DNA from: Lithodes maja
Taxonomy: Eukaryota > Arthropoda > Malacostraca > Decapoda > Lithodidae
DNA length: 64,000 bases
Reading direction: 5' to 3'
Assembly (NCBI GenBank): GCA_037953745.1
Contig: JBAKBP010007632.1
Span: 1 to 64,000 of the forward strand
Part shown: positions 18,949 through 30,490 of the stretch, piece after piece
Numbering within the stretch: the first letter of the stretch is position 1
Layout: each line of letters starts with the position of its first letter
Made by a program: the position numbers and the translations under genes
The notes under the pieces: model-generated
What the model was told of the DNA's origin: nothing
The model's input: only the letters and a program-made list of their open reading frames with translations
Databases searched by the model: none

Positions 18949-20723
18949 TGTTACGACTGGGGTTCAAATATATCAGGGCTCTTATTCATTGGACTAGTAA
19001 TGGCATAAATGTTACAACGGAAAGCGCTAGCTCCAACCTCTGAAGTATATTCCCAGTGAACAAAGAACACAAATACTCTACAGAGTTCTATATGCAATAA
19101 TAGGCTATCAAACTCTCAATAAATGTGCGTCTACTCTAGGCTTAATGTTATGTGAAAACAGCCTATTACTACCTATAACCGAAGGTGCTTGGTTATGGTA
19201 TACAAAGTAAGGTGGTAAGAGAAGTTACAGCTTACGTTACTTTAATCAATAAATGTCAGGCACTCCTGCATGAAAGAAAGTGCACTAAAGTCCTTCAACA
19301 TTAACAAGGAATCTTCTTTAAATGTTAGATGCTGTAAAGATGCTCGTATCGGAAATGGAACCCAAAAAGGCAGGCAGTGGAACAATGCTCGTGCAGGCTA
19401 TGCACACAAAAAGGCAGAATATATAATGCCGTCGGAGCCAAGAATATCCTAAACACTACAACTCTAATAATAATCGCCACAATACAGTATTCCTATCAAC
19501 AAAAAGAGCCTAAGTCGTTTGTGTCTCAATACATCAAACTAGGCTGCGAAATGCTTGTGTAATCATAAATGGGTATGCATAAAAAGAGTAATTAGGTTAA
19601 TATACTTAATGTCTACTATGATTGATAAAGTCTAGCTAGAGTCAATGATACGAGATACCGGTGCGCATGGCATGCTGCATAGCCTAGTGCAAATCTCAAA
19701 TCTGTGTGTCAAATATTACGTTATACTGAAGGGTAGCTCTCTTGAGAAACCTTAATACCGAAGTATTAAGCGTTCTCCTGGCGTACCTCAAAGACAAACA
19801 ATCGAGACTAGAACAGTGCAGAATGGTATAGGCAAAAAGCCCTCATTCGTGCATGCTCTACTCTCAATGGCACACAGACTAGGATTTACTCAATCAACTC
19901 CAGTTCTCAGGTATGTCATGCCGCTTTTAACTAAAGCCAGCACTCATAGGAAACAATACCTTTTATATCAGACTCCTAGTCTAGCATTATCTAATCCAGC
20001 AGAACACTAATAATTAAAGGAAGCAGCAATATGAAAGCCAACCAATGCTTCGTGATCCACTTATATTAACAACTAACATACACAGGTTATATCAGACCTT
20101 AACACACAATACAACTGGCCAGCATGAAGCTGATTTTGCAGAGTTAACCAGAGGGGATATAATGTTAATAAAGGTGGTGAAAGATATGGAAAATGAGAGA
20201 GATAGGCCGAGGAAAAGATTCTCAGGTAAGAGCGGGGACAGGTTGCAAGGGATAAAGATGGATGCGTTCTAGAAACCAGATCTGAGGGAGAGAGTGGCGA
20301 GGAACTAGTATATATACTTCGCACTAGCTCGAGCCGCGTGGGAAACTAGCGGTTGCAAGTCGTCCAGCCACTAGCAGCATGGTAAGGACCCCTCTCCACC
20401 AACCCCCGCGAGGCAGCCAGCCGTGACGTCATCGAGCGGGACAAAAACACTGCGCGCCCCCTCTCACTCTGTTCTACTCCCTCTCTCTCTCCCAGATCCT
20501 ATCATTACTAGTTAATGACAAAACATATACTTTACAATTAAATATATAAAGCCTTGACATGGGCGAAAACAAAGAGCCTTTCTGGACTGCCCATGACACG
20601 AGCTTTCATATGAAATAAAGCACACTCTAATACATAAACTGTAGCCCCATCCACTGCCCTGGCGATACTAGCGAGTCACTGTAGGACAAGCCATGCGGTT
20701 CTAACGGAGTGGTCAACGTCACA
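18949..20723 (-). repeat. B 3' LTR
   Basis: Sense ends are TGTGACG (at 20723) and CGTAACA (at 18949), matching A and D at the termini while most of the interior has diverged. The hairpin copy is at 19736-19783. Confidence 0.95.
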
Positions 20724-20735
20724 CCCCCCCCCAAG
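20724..20735 (-). promoter_or_regulatory. B polypurine tract
   Basis: Sense CTTGGGGGGGGG abuts the start of the 3' LTR. Confidence 0.7.
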
Positions 20736-21202
20736 ATTTTTCTCAGAGGCCCCAAGGCTCACAAAAATCTGATGGTTAGAACCCATGCTATATCTCCACT
20801 TTCCATCACCCAGCGGCAGTAAAATATCTGGCACAGTTCTTCAACAAAACATTCTTTTCAAAATTATAACCCTCCCAACACAATAGGTTAAATTATATGT
20901 AGTTATGCTCCTCAAGAGCGAGCTTCTCTAGCCCAGCATTCTGAGAGGAGTGCAACTCAGAATTACTGCTATAACATACTGAAAAAATTCAACTATCAAA
21001 GAAAGTTTGTTTTATTTGATTTTTATGTTTTTAATTTGTTTATTTCGGCTGCACTATATAGGGGCAAGCCTAGTTTTTTCTTCTATACCAAACGCTCAAC
21101 TCCTGCTTTACGACCCAATACGCTGGGCTACAACCGCGAGCCAACAAGCACCAAGCGCAAAATACTATTCAAACTAAAGCAGGAGGCTACCCGTGTGTCA
21201 AT

Positions 21203-24200
21203 CTACCCAGGATCATCTACCCTCGAAAGACAATCTGCAATCACGTTGTCACAACCGGCAATATGGCGTATGTCCAGGTTATATTCTTGTAACATTAGCG
21301 ACCACCTGGTCAGCCTCATATTCCGATTGTGAAACTGGTTCAAAAACTTGAGAGGGTGATGATCTGTGTAAATTACAACGACTGGACCATAGGCTGGAAC
21401 ATAGACCTAGAAATGCCTCAGTGCAAGTACAATTGCCAGCAGCTCTTTCTCGACAACAGAGTAGTTCTTTTGGGCTGAATTGAACTTCTTCGAGTAGAAA
21501 CTAACAGGATGTTCCAGCCCATCATCGTCCTTTTGCATAAGGACGGCACCAGCCCCCACACCACTAGCATCCGTTGCTAGTTGGAAAGGTAGGCTAAAGT
21601 CAGGGGCCCTGAGGATCGGATGAGTGCACAACAGGTGTTTTACTACGCTAAACGCCTTCTCACACTCAGGCGCCCATTTGAATTTCTTATCCTTCGCTAA
21701 AAGATCTGTCAGAGGTGCTAGCACGGTAGAGTACCCCTTAATGAAGCGTCTGTAGTATCCGATCATACCTAAGAACCTCATGATCTGCTTCTTGGTGGCC
21801 GGCCGGGGAAAGTGATCAATCGCAGCTATCTTGTTCTGTGGGGGGCATACCTGACCCAACCCCACCATGAACCCAAGATACTGCACGGACGCCCGCACGA
21901 AATCACACTTTGCCAGGTTGACCACCAAGCCAGCCTCACTAAGCCTCTTGAACAGGAGTTCTACGTGCTCACAATGACTCGTAAAGCTGTTGTCATAGAT
22001 AATAACATCGTCGAGGTATACTGTGCAATTAGGAATGTCTCTCGTTATATCATTCATCAAACTCTGAAAGGTAGCGGGTGCGTTCTTTAGACCATAAGGC
22101 ATAACGTTACAGCGGTAGGTAGCACCATCCACCACAAAACCACATACCTCTTTCGCTCGTTCGGACAAGGGCACCTGCCAGTATCCCTTAACCAAGTCCA
22201 CCTTGGTTAGGTACTTTGCATTGCCTATCTTGTCCACACAGTCGTCGACCCGAGGAAGAGGGTATGGGTTGGTGGGCGTCAAACCGTTTAACCGTCTGTA
22301 GTCTACACAGAATCGCACCTTACCATCCGGTTTTGGTTGCAGCGTGACGGGAGATGTCCACTTCACCACCCCCTTCTCAATCAGCCCCCTTGTTAACATA
22401 TACTCCAACTCCGCCCGGAGGGCCGGCAGTTTAATAGGGGGCACCCTATAGGGAACTGACTTGAAAGGTGGGTGGTCTCCCACGTCCACGTCGTGCACCT
22501 CTAGGGTAGTGAGGCCTGGGTGCTCCGCGAAAACAGAGGGGTATGAACCAAACAGGCGCTTCACAGCCACCCGCTGATGCTCAGGTAAGTGTTGCAACGC
22601 TTCCTGAGCCGCCTGGTTCGTGTTCCCCGCCCACTGGTTCGCAGAGACATGATGATCCCAGTTATCCTCCACCTGAGCTTGACTGTCCCGTTCTCCTTCT
22701 CCACCTTGACTGCTAAACGTCATCACAGGCACAGGGAGAGGCTCAGGGGGGTGCCTCACATACTCCTTCATAAGATTAACGTGACATAACTGATTGCGCT
22801 TACGTCTGTCTGGAGTGGCTACCAAGTAATCCAGGTCCGATAGCTTCTCAACCACCCTATAAGGACCAGTGTACTTCGCGGATAAGGGGTGACCTACAAG
22901 GGGCAGTAGAATCAACACCTCCTGACCCACGTGAAACTCCCTGAGTTTAACCTTGAGGTCGTACCTGTCCTTCATGAGGGCCTGAGAGCTAGTCAAATTA
23001 CGGCCAGCCAACTCCAGACTGCGCAACATCCGTTCCCGACTGTCGAGGACATACTTGAGCATAGAACAAGGTTTTTCTGCACCCTCCCATATTTCTTTAA
23101 CCATATGGAGAGGCCCTCTGACACGGTGTCCAAAGACGAGCTCATTAGGGCTGAATCCCAAACTTTCCCCAGGTACCTCCCGTGCAGCAAACAAAACATA
23201 TGGCAGGCCAAGATCCCAATCTTTCCCATTCTCAAAGCAATAACAACGAAGCATAGATTTTAAGGTTGAGTGCCATCGCTCTAACACACCCTGGCTCTCC
23301 GGATGATACGCAGATGACACAACCGTAACAATCCCATGCTGCTGCATAGTTTGAACAAAGAGGTTAGAAGTGAAGTTGGATCCTTGGTCTGACTGAATCT
23401 CCTGCGGGTAACCATACCGGGAAAAATACACTAGCAAGTTTCGGACCACCGTCTTCGCTGACCCATTTCTCATAGGGTAAGCGTCAGGGTACCTTGTTGC
23501 TACATCCATGGTGGTCAGGAGAAACTTGTTTCCGGCACTTATAGGGGGAAGGGGGCCAACCAAATCCACTATAACCTTACTAAAGGGAGGCCCACTGACA
23601 GGAATGGGGTGTAACGGCGCCTTAGGAATGCTCTGATTCGGTTTGCCAACCCTCTGACACACATCACACATTGCCACCCATGACATAACTTGTGCTCTCA
23701 GACCAGGCCACCAAAATAATTTCCCCAAGGCTGCAACCGTCTTACGGACACCCAGATGTCCCGCCAGTGGTACATCATGGGCCAACCTAAGTAGGCTTTC
23801 CCTGCAAACCCTTGGCACGACCAGCTGGTCTACCTCTCCTGACCCCCCCTCCCAATTCCTCTGCGGATCTTGGAATCGCCGATATAATATGCCATCTATG
23901 AAAAAAAAATCTCCCGACTGTGCATCACTGTCCTCCTCCAACTCGACAGCACCGGTACCACATCCAAGAACCTCCGGGTCTTCCAATTGCAACTTACGAA
24001 TGTCCGAAGGAGCAAGCCTATCCAAGTGTTTGCGAAACAACTCATGCCCCCCTCCTACATTAAATTTGGCCTCCCGTTGCTCTCTCTCTGCGTACCGTTG
24101 CTGTCTCATCGTCTTTTTAAGCCCATCCACTGCCTTCCCAGGAACAGTTAATGGGTCTTCTCTAGACTCGAAAATTGGTCCTAATAATGAGTCCCCGAGA

Positions 24201-26380
24201 ATGTCCGCTGATACTGAACTCTCAACCGCATCAACTTTCAACCCCTTCTCGGTACCCTTCCCCCGCTGATCTAAAGACTGTTGACCAGAATGTGACCCCC
24301 TGGATGCAAGGGAACGGGTGACAACACATGCCATAGGTTGCCCCCGACACTTCTCAACCCACTCCTGCTCCTCCCTACTCACGTCGGCCGGCTTCTCGGC
24401 AACGACCAAGGGTGGAGCCTCAGAGGTAGGCCCCGCAAAGTCGTTGCCGAGAAGGAGGTCGACGCCCCCAACAGGTAACTTCTCCACAATTCCTACATCC
24501 AGGTCACGAGTCACACCATCAACCTCCATCTTCATTCTTACAAGCGGGTATGACCTTGTTGCATTAACTCCCTGAACCACAACCACCCGCGCCGTATTTA
24601 CAGGTTTACCAGTGAAATTTCTCAACAGTGTTTGCGATGCCCCAGTGTCACGCAAAATTCTCACCTCATGTCTTCTACCCCCCCACTCCACACAACCGAG
24701 TCCCCTGTGGTCACTAAAGGCATCACGGACAGGGAATAAGCCTTCCGGATCCTTCTGCACTGGCAGTGTATTTACCTCGGAAGAAATGCCTCTAACAAAC
24801 TCCGATGTCCTCTTGAACACTCCAATGCCGTGAGCAAAAGACACGGCTGCCGGAAGAGGTCGACTAGGGCACTCATTTGCTTTATGACCCTCCTTGTGGC
24901 ACTTAAAACACATAAATTTCGGTTTCGGCTTATACTGTGATGTAACAGGCCCCTGACTTTTCTTATACGGCGTGGGGTTAGGTTTGAATTCAGTTTTAGT
25001 TTCATTGCTCTTTTGTTTAAATGTGTCGTTGCTACGGGGAGGGGGAGGATAACGGTCCCTAGCACTTGCATCGTACTTCTGTGAGGACCCGCAACCCCGA
25101 ATCAACGACAGCCGTAGATCAGCCATTTCTGCTGCTTCTACTAGAGTTCTTGGGTTTTTCTCCTTTAAGTTCAAAGTTAGATCACCGCCCGTGCTCTTAA
25201 AGAACTGCTCCAACATCATTAACTGCTTAATTTCATCAAATGTTGTGACCTTCTCCGATTGGAGCCAGTTCCCCATAGCATCGGACAAGTCCCGGGCGTG
25301 TTCCAAAAAGGTGCTATCTCTTCCCTTAGTTACACCCCGGAACTTCAAACGGTACGTTTCTGGTTTCAGTTCATAAGCCCTCAGGACAGCCTCCTTGAGA
25401 TCCTCATACACAATACATAACTCCAAAGGTAACGCATCATAGACTTTAAGACCCTTGCCTATTAATCTAGAGGATACAAGTGCTGCCCATTTATTCTCTG
25501 GCCACTGGTGTTCCTGGCACTTCTTCTCAAAGCGTGTGAAAAATTCTGTTACACCACTCTCATCAAACACCGGAACCAGTTTCAATAAGTGCGAGAGAGA
25601 CTGCTCATGAACACGGTTACCAGCCCCAAGTCGCTGTCCCGTTGCCTCTACTCGCGACTTCTCTACGTCCATGTCGGCACAGTACCTAGTCGACTCTAAA
25701 TCCGCTTGGATTTTTGCTAGCTCTACGTGCTGAGACTGCTGACTGATAGTTTTTCTCTCTTCTATCTTGGCTAATTCTAATTGCTGCTGAAGCTGACATT
25801 TTCTCTCTTCGATCTTAGCTGATTCTAATTGCTGCTGAAGCTGACATTTTCTCTCTTCGATCTTAGCTGATTCTATTTGCTGCTGATGCTGAAGCTTAGC
25901 TAATTCGAGCTTAAGCAATAATTCTGGAGACAACCCTTGAGGAGGTGAAGGTGCTACAATGTTTGAAATTACCGGTGGTCCCCCCAGGGGCAACCCACCC
26001 TGCCAGTCACCACCCAACTGCGGAAGCGTACCCGGGGTCGGCAAACCACTGGGATGGCTGGGAGTCGAGTGTAGGGGAAGCATGGCCGAAGGGCTCTGAG
26101 CACTCAACCCATCTCGCTCACCAGTCACCCCGCCCAGTACACACGTTATCAAGTTATCCTTGGTCATGCTGCTAGTAACCGCATGACCGATAGCTGTGGC
26201 CAGGCATTGAAGACCGTACCGATCCACACCCTCCAACCGCTCGGCAGTAACAGGCCATTGCAAAAATATCCTAGCATCCTCCTCACAGTTCACCCGATTA
26301 ACCCTTTCATCATACTGCTGTTCCTCAGTCTCGACATTACGTACTGTGTCTCCATTCTCCTCTGATCCGGTATGAGACAT
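21203..26380 (-). pseudogene. B gag-pol polyprotein with one premature stop
   Basis: Start is probably the ATG at 26380 (MSHTGSEEN); a second in-frame ATG lies at 26389. Domains in order, residues approximate: N-terminal helical SAP-like segment 30-90; coiled-coil with QQQLESAKIEERKC repeats 165-225; capsid with SCAN-like part 345-430; zinc knuckle CFKCHKEGHKANEC near 490; protease LRDTGASQ near 580; integrase zinc region and D-D-E motifs VDLVGP, SDQGSNF and QGVLER at 860-1040; integrase C-terminus near 1160; RT with YLDD near 1456; RNase H from 1590. TAG at 21407-21409 replaces a Glu codon; the frame then continues 67 codons with TDHHPL and ends at 21203. Gag and pol share one frame. Confidence 0.92.
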
Positions 26381-26578
26381 GATGCTCACAAAAATTTCTC
26401 ACCACAATATTCAGAAAAGAAGCACCCCAAACTCTTATACCTCGATATACACACAAACATTCTCGGAAATACTCAAGGGCTATACTATGTTGCAAAAAAA
26501 AAATTATTCTTGCTGATCCCCGCAAAATATTCTCCAAAACAACAAATGTTCCCTGCTAATAAATGTAGGTTCACCAAA

Positions 26579-26596
26579 TCCTAGGTAAGGTCGCCA
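26579..26596 (-). promoter_or_regulatory. B primer-binding site
   Basis: Sense TGGCGACCTTACCTAGG starts two bases after the 5' LTR, sharing TGGCGACCTT with elements A1 and A2. Confidence 0.7.
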
Positions 26597-26598
26597 TT

Positions 26599-28373
26599 TG
26601 TTACGACTGGGGTTCAAATATATCAGGGCTCTTATTCATTGGACTAGTAATGGCATAAATGTTACAACGGAAAGCGCTAGCTCCAACCTCTGAAGTATAT
26701 TCCCAGTGAACAAAGAACACAAATACTCTACAGAGTTCTATATGCAATAATAGGCTATCAAACTCTCAATAAATGTGCGTCTACTCTAGGCTTAATGTTA
26801 TGTGAAAACAGCCTATTACTACCTATAACCGAAGGTGCTTGGTTATGGTATACAAAGTAAGGTGGTAAGAGAAGTTACAGCTTACGTTACTTTAATCAAT
26901 AAATGTCAGGCACTCCTGCATGAAAGAAAGTGCACTAAAGTCCTTCAACATTAACAAGGAATCTTCTTTAAATGTTAGATGCTGTAAAGATGCTCGTATC
27001 GGAAATGGAACCCAAAAAGGCAGGCAGTGGAACAATGCTCGTGCAGGCTATGCACACACAAAGGCAGAATATATAATGCCGTCGGAGCCAAGAATATCCT
27101 AAACACTACAACTCTAATAATAATCGCCACAATACAGTATTCCTATCAACAAAAAGAGCCTAAGTCGTTTGTGTCTCAATACATCAAACTAGGCTGCGAA
27201 ATGCTTGTGTAATCATAAATGGGTATGCATAAAAAGAGTAATTAGGTTAATATACTTAATGTCTACTATGATTGATAAAGTCTAGCGAGAGTCAATGATA
27301 CGAGATACTGGTGCGCATGGCATGCTGCATAGCCTAGTGCAAATCTCAAGTCTGTGTGTCAAATATTACGTTATACTGAAGGGTAGCTCTCTTGAGAAAC
27401 CTTAATACCGAAGTATTAAGCGTTCTCCTGGCGTACCTCAAAGACAAACAATCGAGACTAGAACAGTGCAGAATGGTATAGGCAAAAAGCCCTCATTCGT
27501 GCATGCTCTACTCTCAATGGCACACAGACTAGGATTTACTCAATCAACTCCAGTTCTCAGGTATGTCGTGCCGCTTTTAACTAAAGCCAGCACTCATAGG
27601 AAACAATACCTTTTATATCAGACTCCTAGTCTAGCATTATCTAATCCAGCAGAACACTAATAATTAAAGGAAGCAGCAATATGAAAGCCAACCAATGCTT
27701 CGTGATCCACTTATCTTAACAACTAACATACACAGGTTATATCAGACCTTAACACACAATACAACTGGCCAGCATGAAGCTGATTTTGCAGAGTTAACCA
27801 GAGGGGATATAATGTTAATAAAGGTGGTGAAAGATATGGAAAATGAGAGAGATAGGCCGAGGAAAAGATTCTCAGGTAAGAGCGGGGACAGGTTGCAAGG
27901 GATAAAGATGGATGCGTTCTAGAAACCAGATCTGAGGGAGAGAGTGGCGAGGAACTAGTATATATACTTCGCATTAGCTCGAGCCGCGTGGGAAACTAGC
28001 GGTTGCAAGTCGTCCAGCCACTAGCAGCATGGTAAGGACCCCTCTCCACCAACCCCCGCGAGGCAGCCAGCCGTGACGTCATCGAGCGGGACAAAAACAC
28101 TGCGCGCCCCCTCTCACTCTGTTCTACTCCCTCTCTCTCTCCCAGATCCTATCATTACTAGTTAATGACAAAACATATACTTTACAATTAAATATATAAA
28201 GCCTTGACATGGGCGAAAACAAAGAGCCTTTCTGGACTGCCCATGACACGAGCTTTCATATGAAATAAAGCACACTCTAATACATAAACTGTAGCCCCAT
28301 CCACTGCCCTGGCGATACTAGCGAGTCACTGTAGGACAAGCCATGCGGTTCTAACGGAGTGGTCAACGTCACA
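26599..28373 (-). repeat. B 5' LTR
   Basis: Upstream LTR in sense. AGTATATATACT near 27957-27968 is TATA-like, and the hairpin lies about 530 bp further on. It differs from the other LTR at roughly seven sites, for example near 27058, 27287 and 27568. Confidence 0.95.
27386..27433 (-). promoter_or_regulatory. Conserved LTR leader hairpin (B 5' LTR)
   Basis: Sense: CGCCAG, arm GAGAACGCTTAATAC, loop TTCG, arm GTATTAAGGTTTCTC, then AAGAGAGC. Thirteen of 15 positions pair, and the loop is a canonical C(UUCG)G tetraloop. The flanks are the same as in A and D although the stem sequence differs. Confidence 0.7.
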
Positions 28374-28460
28374 GTAGAAATATTAGCTCGATTACTATAG
28401 TCATTTTTGAGTTACAGAGGTTAGGGGTTACGATCTCTGCCCAACCTATAATTAACGGAT
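28374..28460. mobile_element. Right half of the small inverted-repeat element split by B
   Basis: It starts with the duplicated GTAG and carries the inverse of the 18826-18890 arm (GAGTTACAGAGG and GATCTCTGCCCAAC). Confidence 0.6.
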
Positions 28461-28905
28461 TTAAGGGGGGATGGGCCGGTTTTCTGGACCACTTTCTCCT
28501 TCATGTGTAGCCCCATTAGTTTTCAGATGTTAAGGTGTTTGTCCCATTAGTTAGTGGATTTTAAGACCTTTCGCCCCATTTCTTTGTCAATATATAGACC
28601 TTTCGTGCTATTTAGGTGTCGATTTTTTCCCTGGCGAACGACAGTGAGCCTGAAACGTTGGAAGAACCGGCCTTAGGCCGGGAAAATTTTCTACCGAAAA
28701 ATGTACAAATTAATCTAGAAGGGGGATCTAATAGATGTTTTTTTTGTTTTAATTTGATAGAGGAAACTAGACAAATAATGAACACATGCAAAAATAATGA
28801 ACACATGCAAAAATAATGAACACATGCAAAAATAATGAACACATGCAAAAATAATGAACACATGCAAAAATAATGAACACATGCAAAAATCGCCCAAGAA
28901 GTGAA
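28461..28905 (+). repeat. Dispersed repeat R1, copy a
   Basis: R1 has a head GGGGATGGGCCGGTTTTCTGG, then near-tandem ~31-bp modules (CCCATTTGTTTGTCAATTTT, AAGACCTTTCG), then a CTGGCGA-CGA-AGTGAGCC block, GGAAGAACCGGCC, GGCCGGGAAAATTTTCTACC and ATCTAGAAGGGGGATCT. There is no ORF of note. Other copies lie at 32895, 35830, 57121 and 62505. Superfamily unknown. Confidence 0.75.
28779..28893. repeat. 19-bp tandem repeat, about six copies
   Basis: The unit AATAATGAACACATGCAAA repeats almost perfectly within the R1a tail. The 106-aa minus frame across it is a period artefact. Confidence 0.9.
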
Positions 28906-28984
28906 CCATCTCCCCTTAAAGTAGAGTTTCAAGGAAGGGGGCCGCTAATTATTATAAGGAGCAGATTCGGCTCACTACACTTAT

Positions 28985-29180
28985 ACTATAGTCGGTTTAT
29001 TTCCAGCTGACGGTACATTGATTCTCTTAGCAACTGATATCTCGGTACTTCATAGACAAATACTAAACTATAAATGTCAGGTTTTCATATTTAGCAAAAT
29101 GTTTCACTACAAGATCGTCGATATGTATAATCAAGATGGGAACATGAATACTTACCGTCAGCAGAAATGTTTAGTATATA
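28985..29180. mobile_element. Half copy of the 62.06-62.46 kb foldback element
   Basis: ACTATAGTCGGTTTATTTCC, then GACGGTACATTGATT and GCAACTGATATCTC, align with the left arm of the foldback element at 62060. No matching inverse arm is seen here. 29180-29344 is AT-rich and unassigned. Confidence 0.5.
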
Positions 29181-29349
29181 TATTATATAATACATAGATT
29201 ACAGACAAACTAATGACCTTTGTAAGTAAGAACATTATTTTGAAAGTCTATCAATGCTAACACCTGTCTCCTTTGTGTTAATATTTATCAATTCTATATT
29301 CAAAACAACCAATGTGCAAACAATGTGCAGTAGAGTGAGGGGAAGTGTG

Positions 29350-30490
29350 TTTGTTCTAGACTCCCTTCTCCCTCCAAACCACTGACATTGCTATTCAATA
29401 AATCCTTGCAGTCTGGAACTATGCCTGATCAGTGGAAGCTAGCCAACGTATCACCGATATTAAAAAAAGGCAGCAAATCCCTACTCAGTAACTATCGTCC
29501 AATTAGCTGAACCTCAGTTGTATGTAAAATGCTAGAAACACTCATAAGAGACACTCGTAAATCATTTAGAGGAAAATAACATACTTAAAGATACTCAACA
29601 CGGCCTTCGTAACAAACGTGCCTGTTTAACAAACCTCTTAGACTTCTTCCACGATATCCTCAACCTCTATGATGATAGTAAAGCTGTAGATATTATATAC
29701 CGTGATTTTCAAAAGGCCTTTGACAAAGTTCCCCACAAACGTTTACTGCTAAAACTAAAACGGTGTGTTGAAATGGATAGACAATTGGCTCAGCGACAGA
29801 AAGCAAAGAGCAGTCATAAACGGTAAGGCATCTAAATGGACCAATGTAAGGAGCGGGGTTCCCCAGGGATCGGTACTAGGACCAATTCTCTTTCTAATAT
29901 ACATCAACGACATAGATGAGGGTCTCACCTGTACAATCTCAAAATTTGCTGACGATACAAAAGTTGCAAATAGCGTACTCTCAAAAGAACAAGTTGACGA
30001 TATGCAACACAATCTAGATAAGTTGTCATGTTGGGCCCAAACTTGGCAAATGAGTTTCAATGCAGATAAATGTATAGTACTACAAATCGGATACCAAAAT
30101 GAGAAAGCAAACTATTCGATGAATGGCACTCAGCTTAAGAATGTAAACAGAGAAACCGATCTGGGAGTAACAATATCGAGTAACCTAAACCCGAGTCATC
30201 AACAATTTTCAGAAGTTAAGAAAGCAAACAAAATAATTGGCTTTATAGGCAGGTCATCTGAGCATAAATCCAAAGAAGTTATCCTAACCCTTTACAATTC
30301 CTTTGTCCGCCCTCTTCTGAAATACTGCATTCAATCCTGATGCCCTTATTACCAAAAAGATATAGACAAGCTAGAACGAGTTCAACATAGAATTCCCAAA
30401 ATTATACCTAGCCTAAAGAACAAACCATACAAGGAGCATCTTATAGAAGTAAATCTATTTCCTTTAACCCAGCGCAGATTAAGAGGTGAC
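29350..30490 (+). pseudogene. CR1-like LINE reverse transcriptase, decayed
   Basis: Recognisable RT motifs: VSPILKKGSKS, SNYRPIS, DFQKAFDKVPH, SGVPQGSVLGPILFLIYIND and the catalytic SKFADDTKVAN. Stops and frameshifts occur before 29765; from 29765 to 30340 a 191-codon frame is open. The downstream part (YYQKDIDKLERVQ) continues after a TGA at 30338-30340. FADDTK and the LINE-end style place it in the CR1/L2 group (motif judgement). Confidence 0.82.

Larger units (their letters stand above)
18949..28373 (-). mobile_element. LTR retrotransposon B (GMR1-like Gypsy, near-intact)
   Basis: Two 1775-bp LTRs flank 5875 bp. The 4-bp TSD is GTAG (18945-18948 and 28374-28377). I count about seven substitutions between LTRs (0.4 percent), so it is young. 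Sense is minus. A single gag-pol ORF has pol order protease-integrase-RT-RNase H, with one premature stop. It is the best candidate in this window for an autonomous helper lineage, though this copy's RNase H is cut. Confidence 0.95.

Noticed and set aside
28612..28932. 106-codon minus frame with repeated FACVHYFCMC-like residues
   Set aside because: Product of a 19-bp tandem repeat; not a gene.
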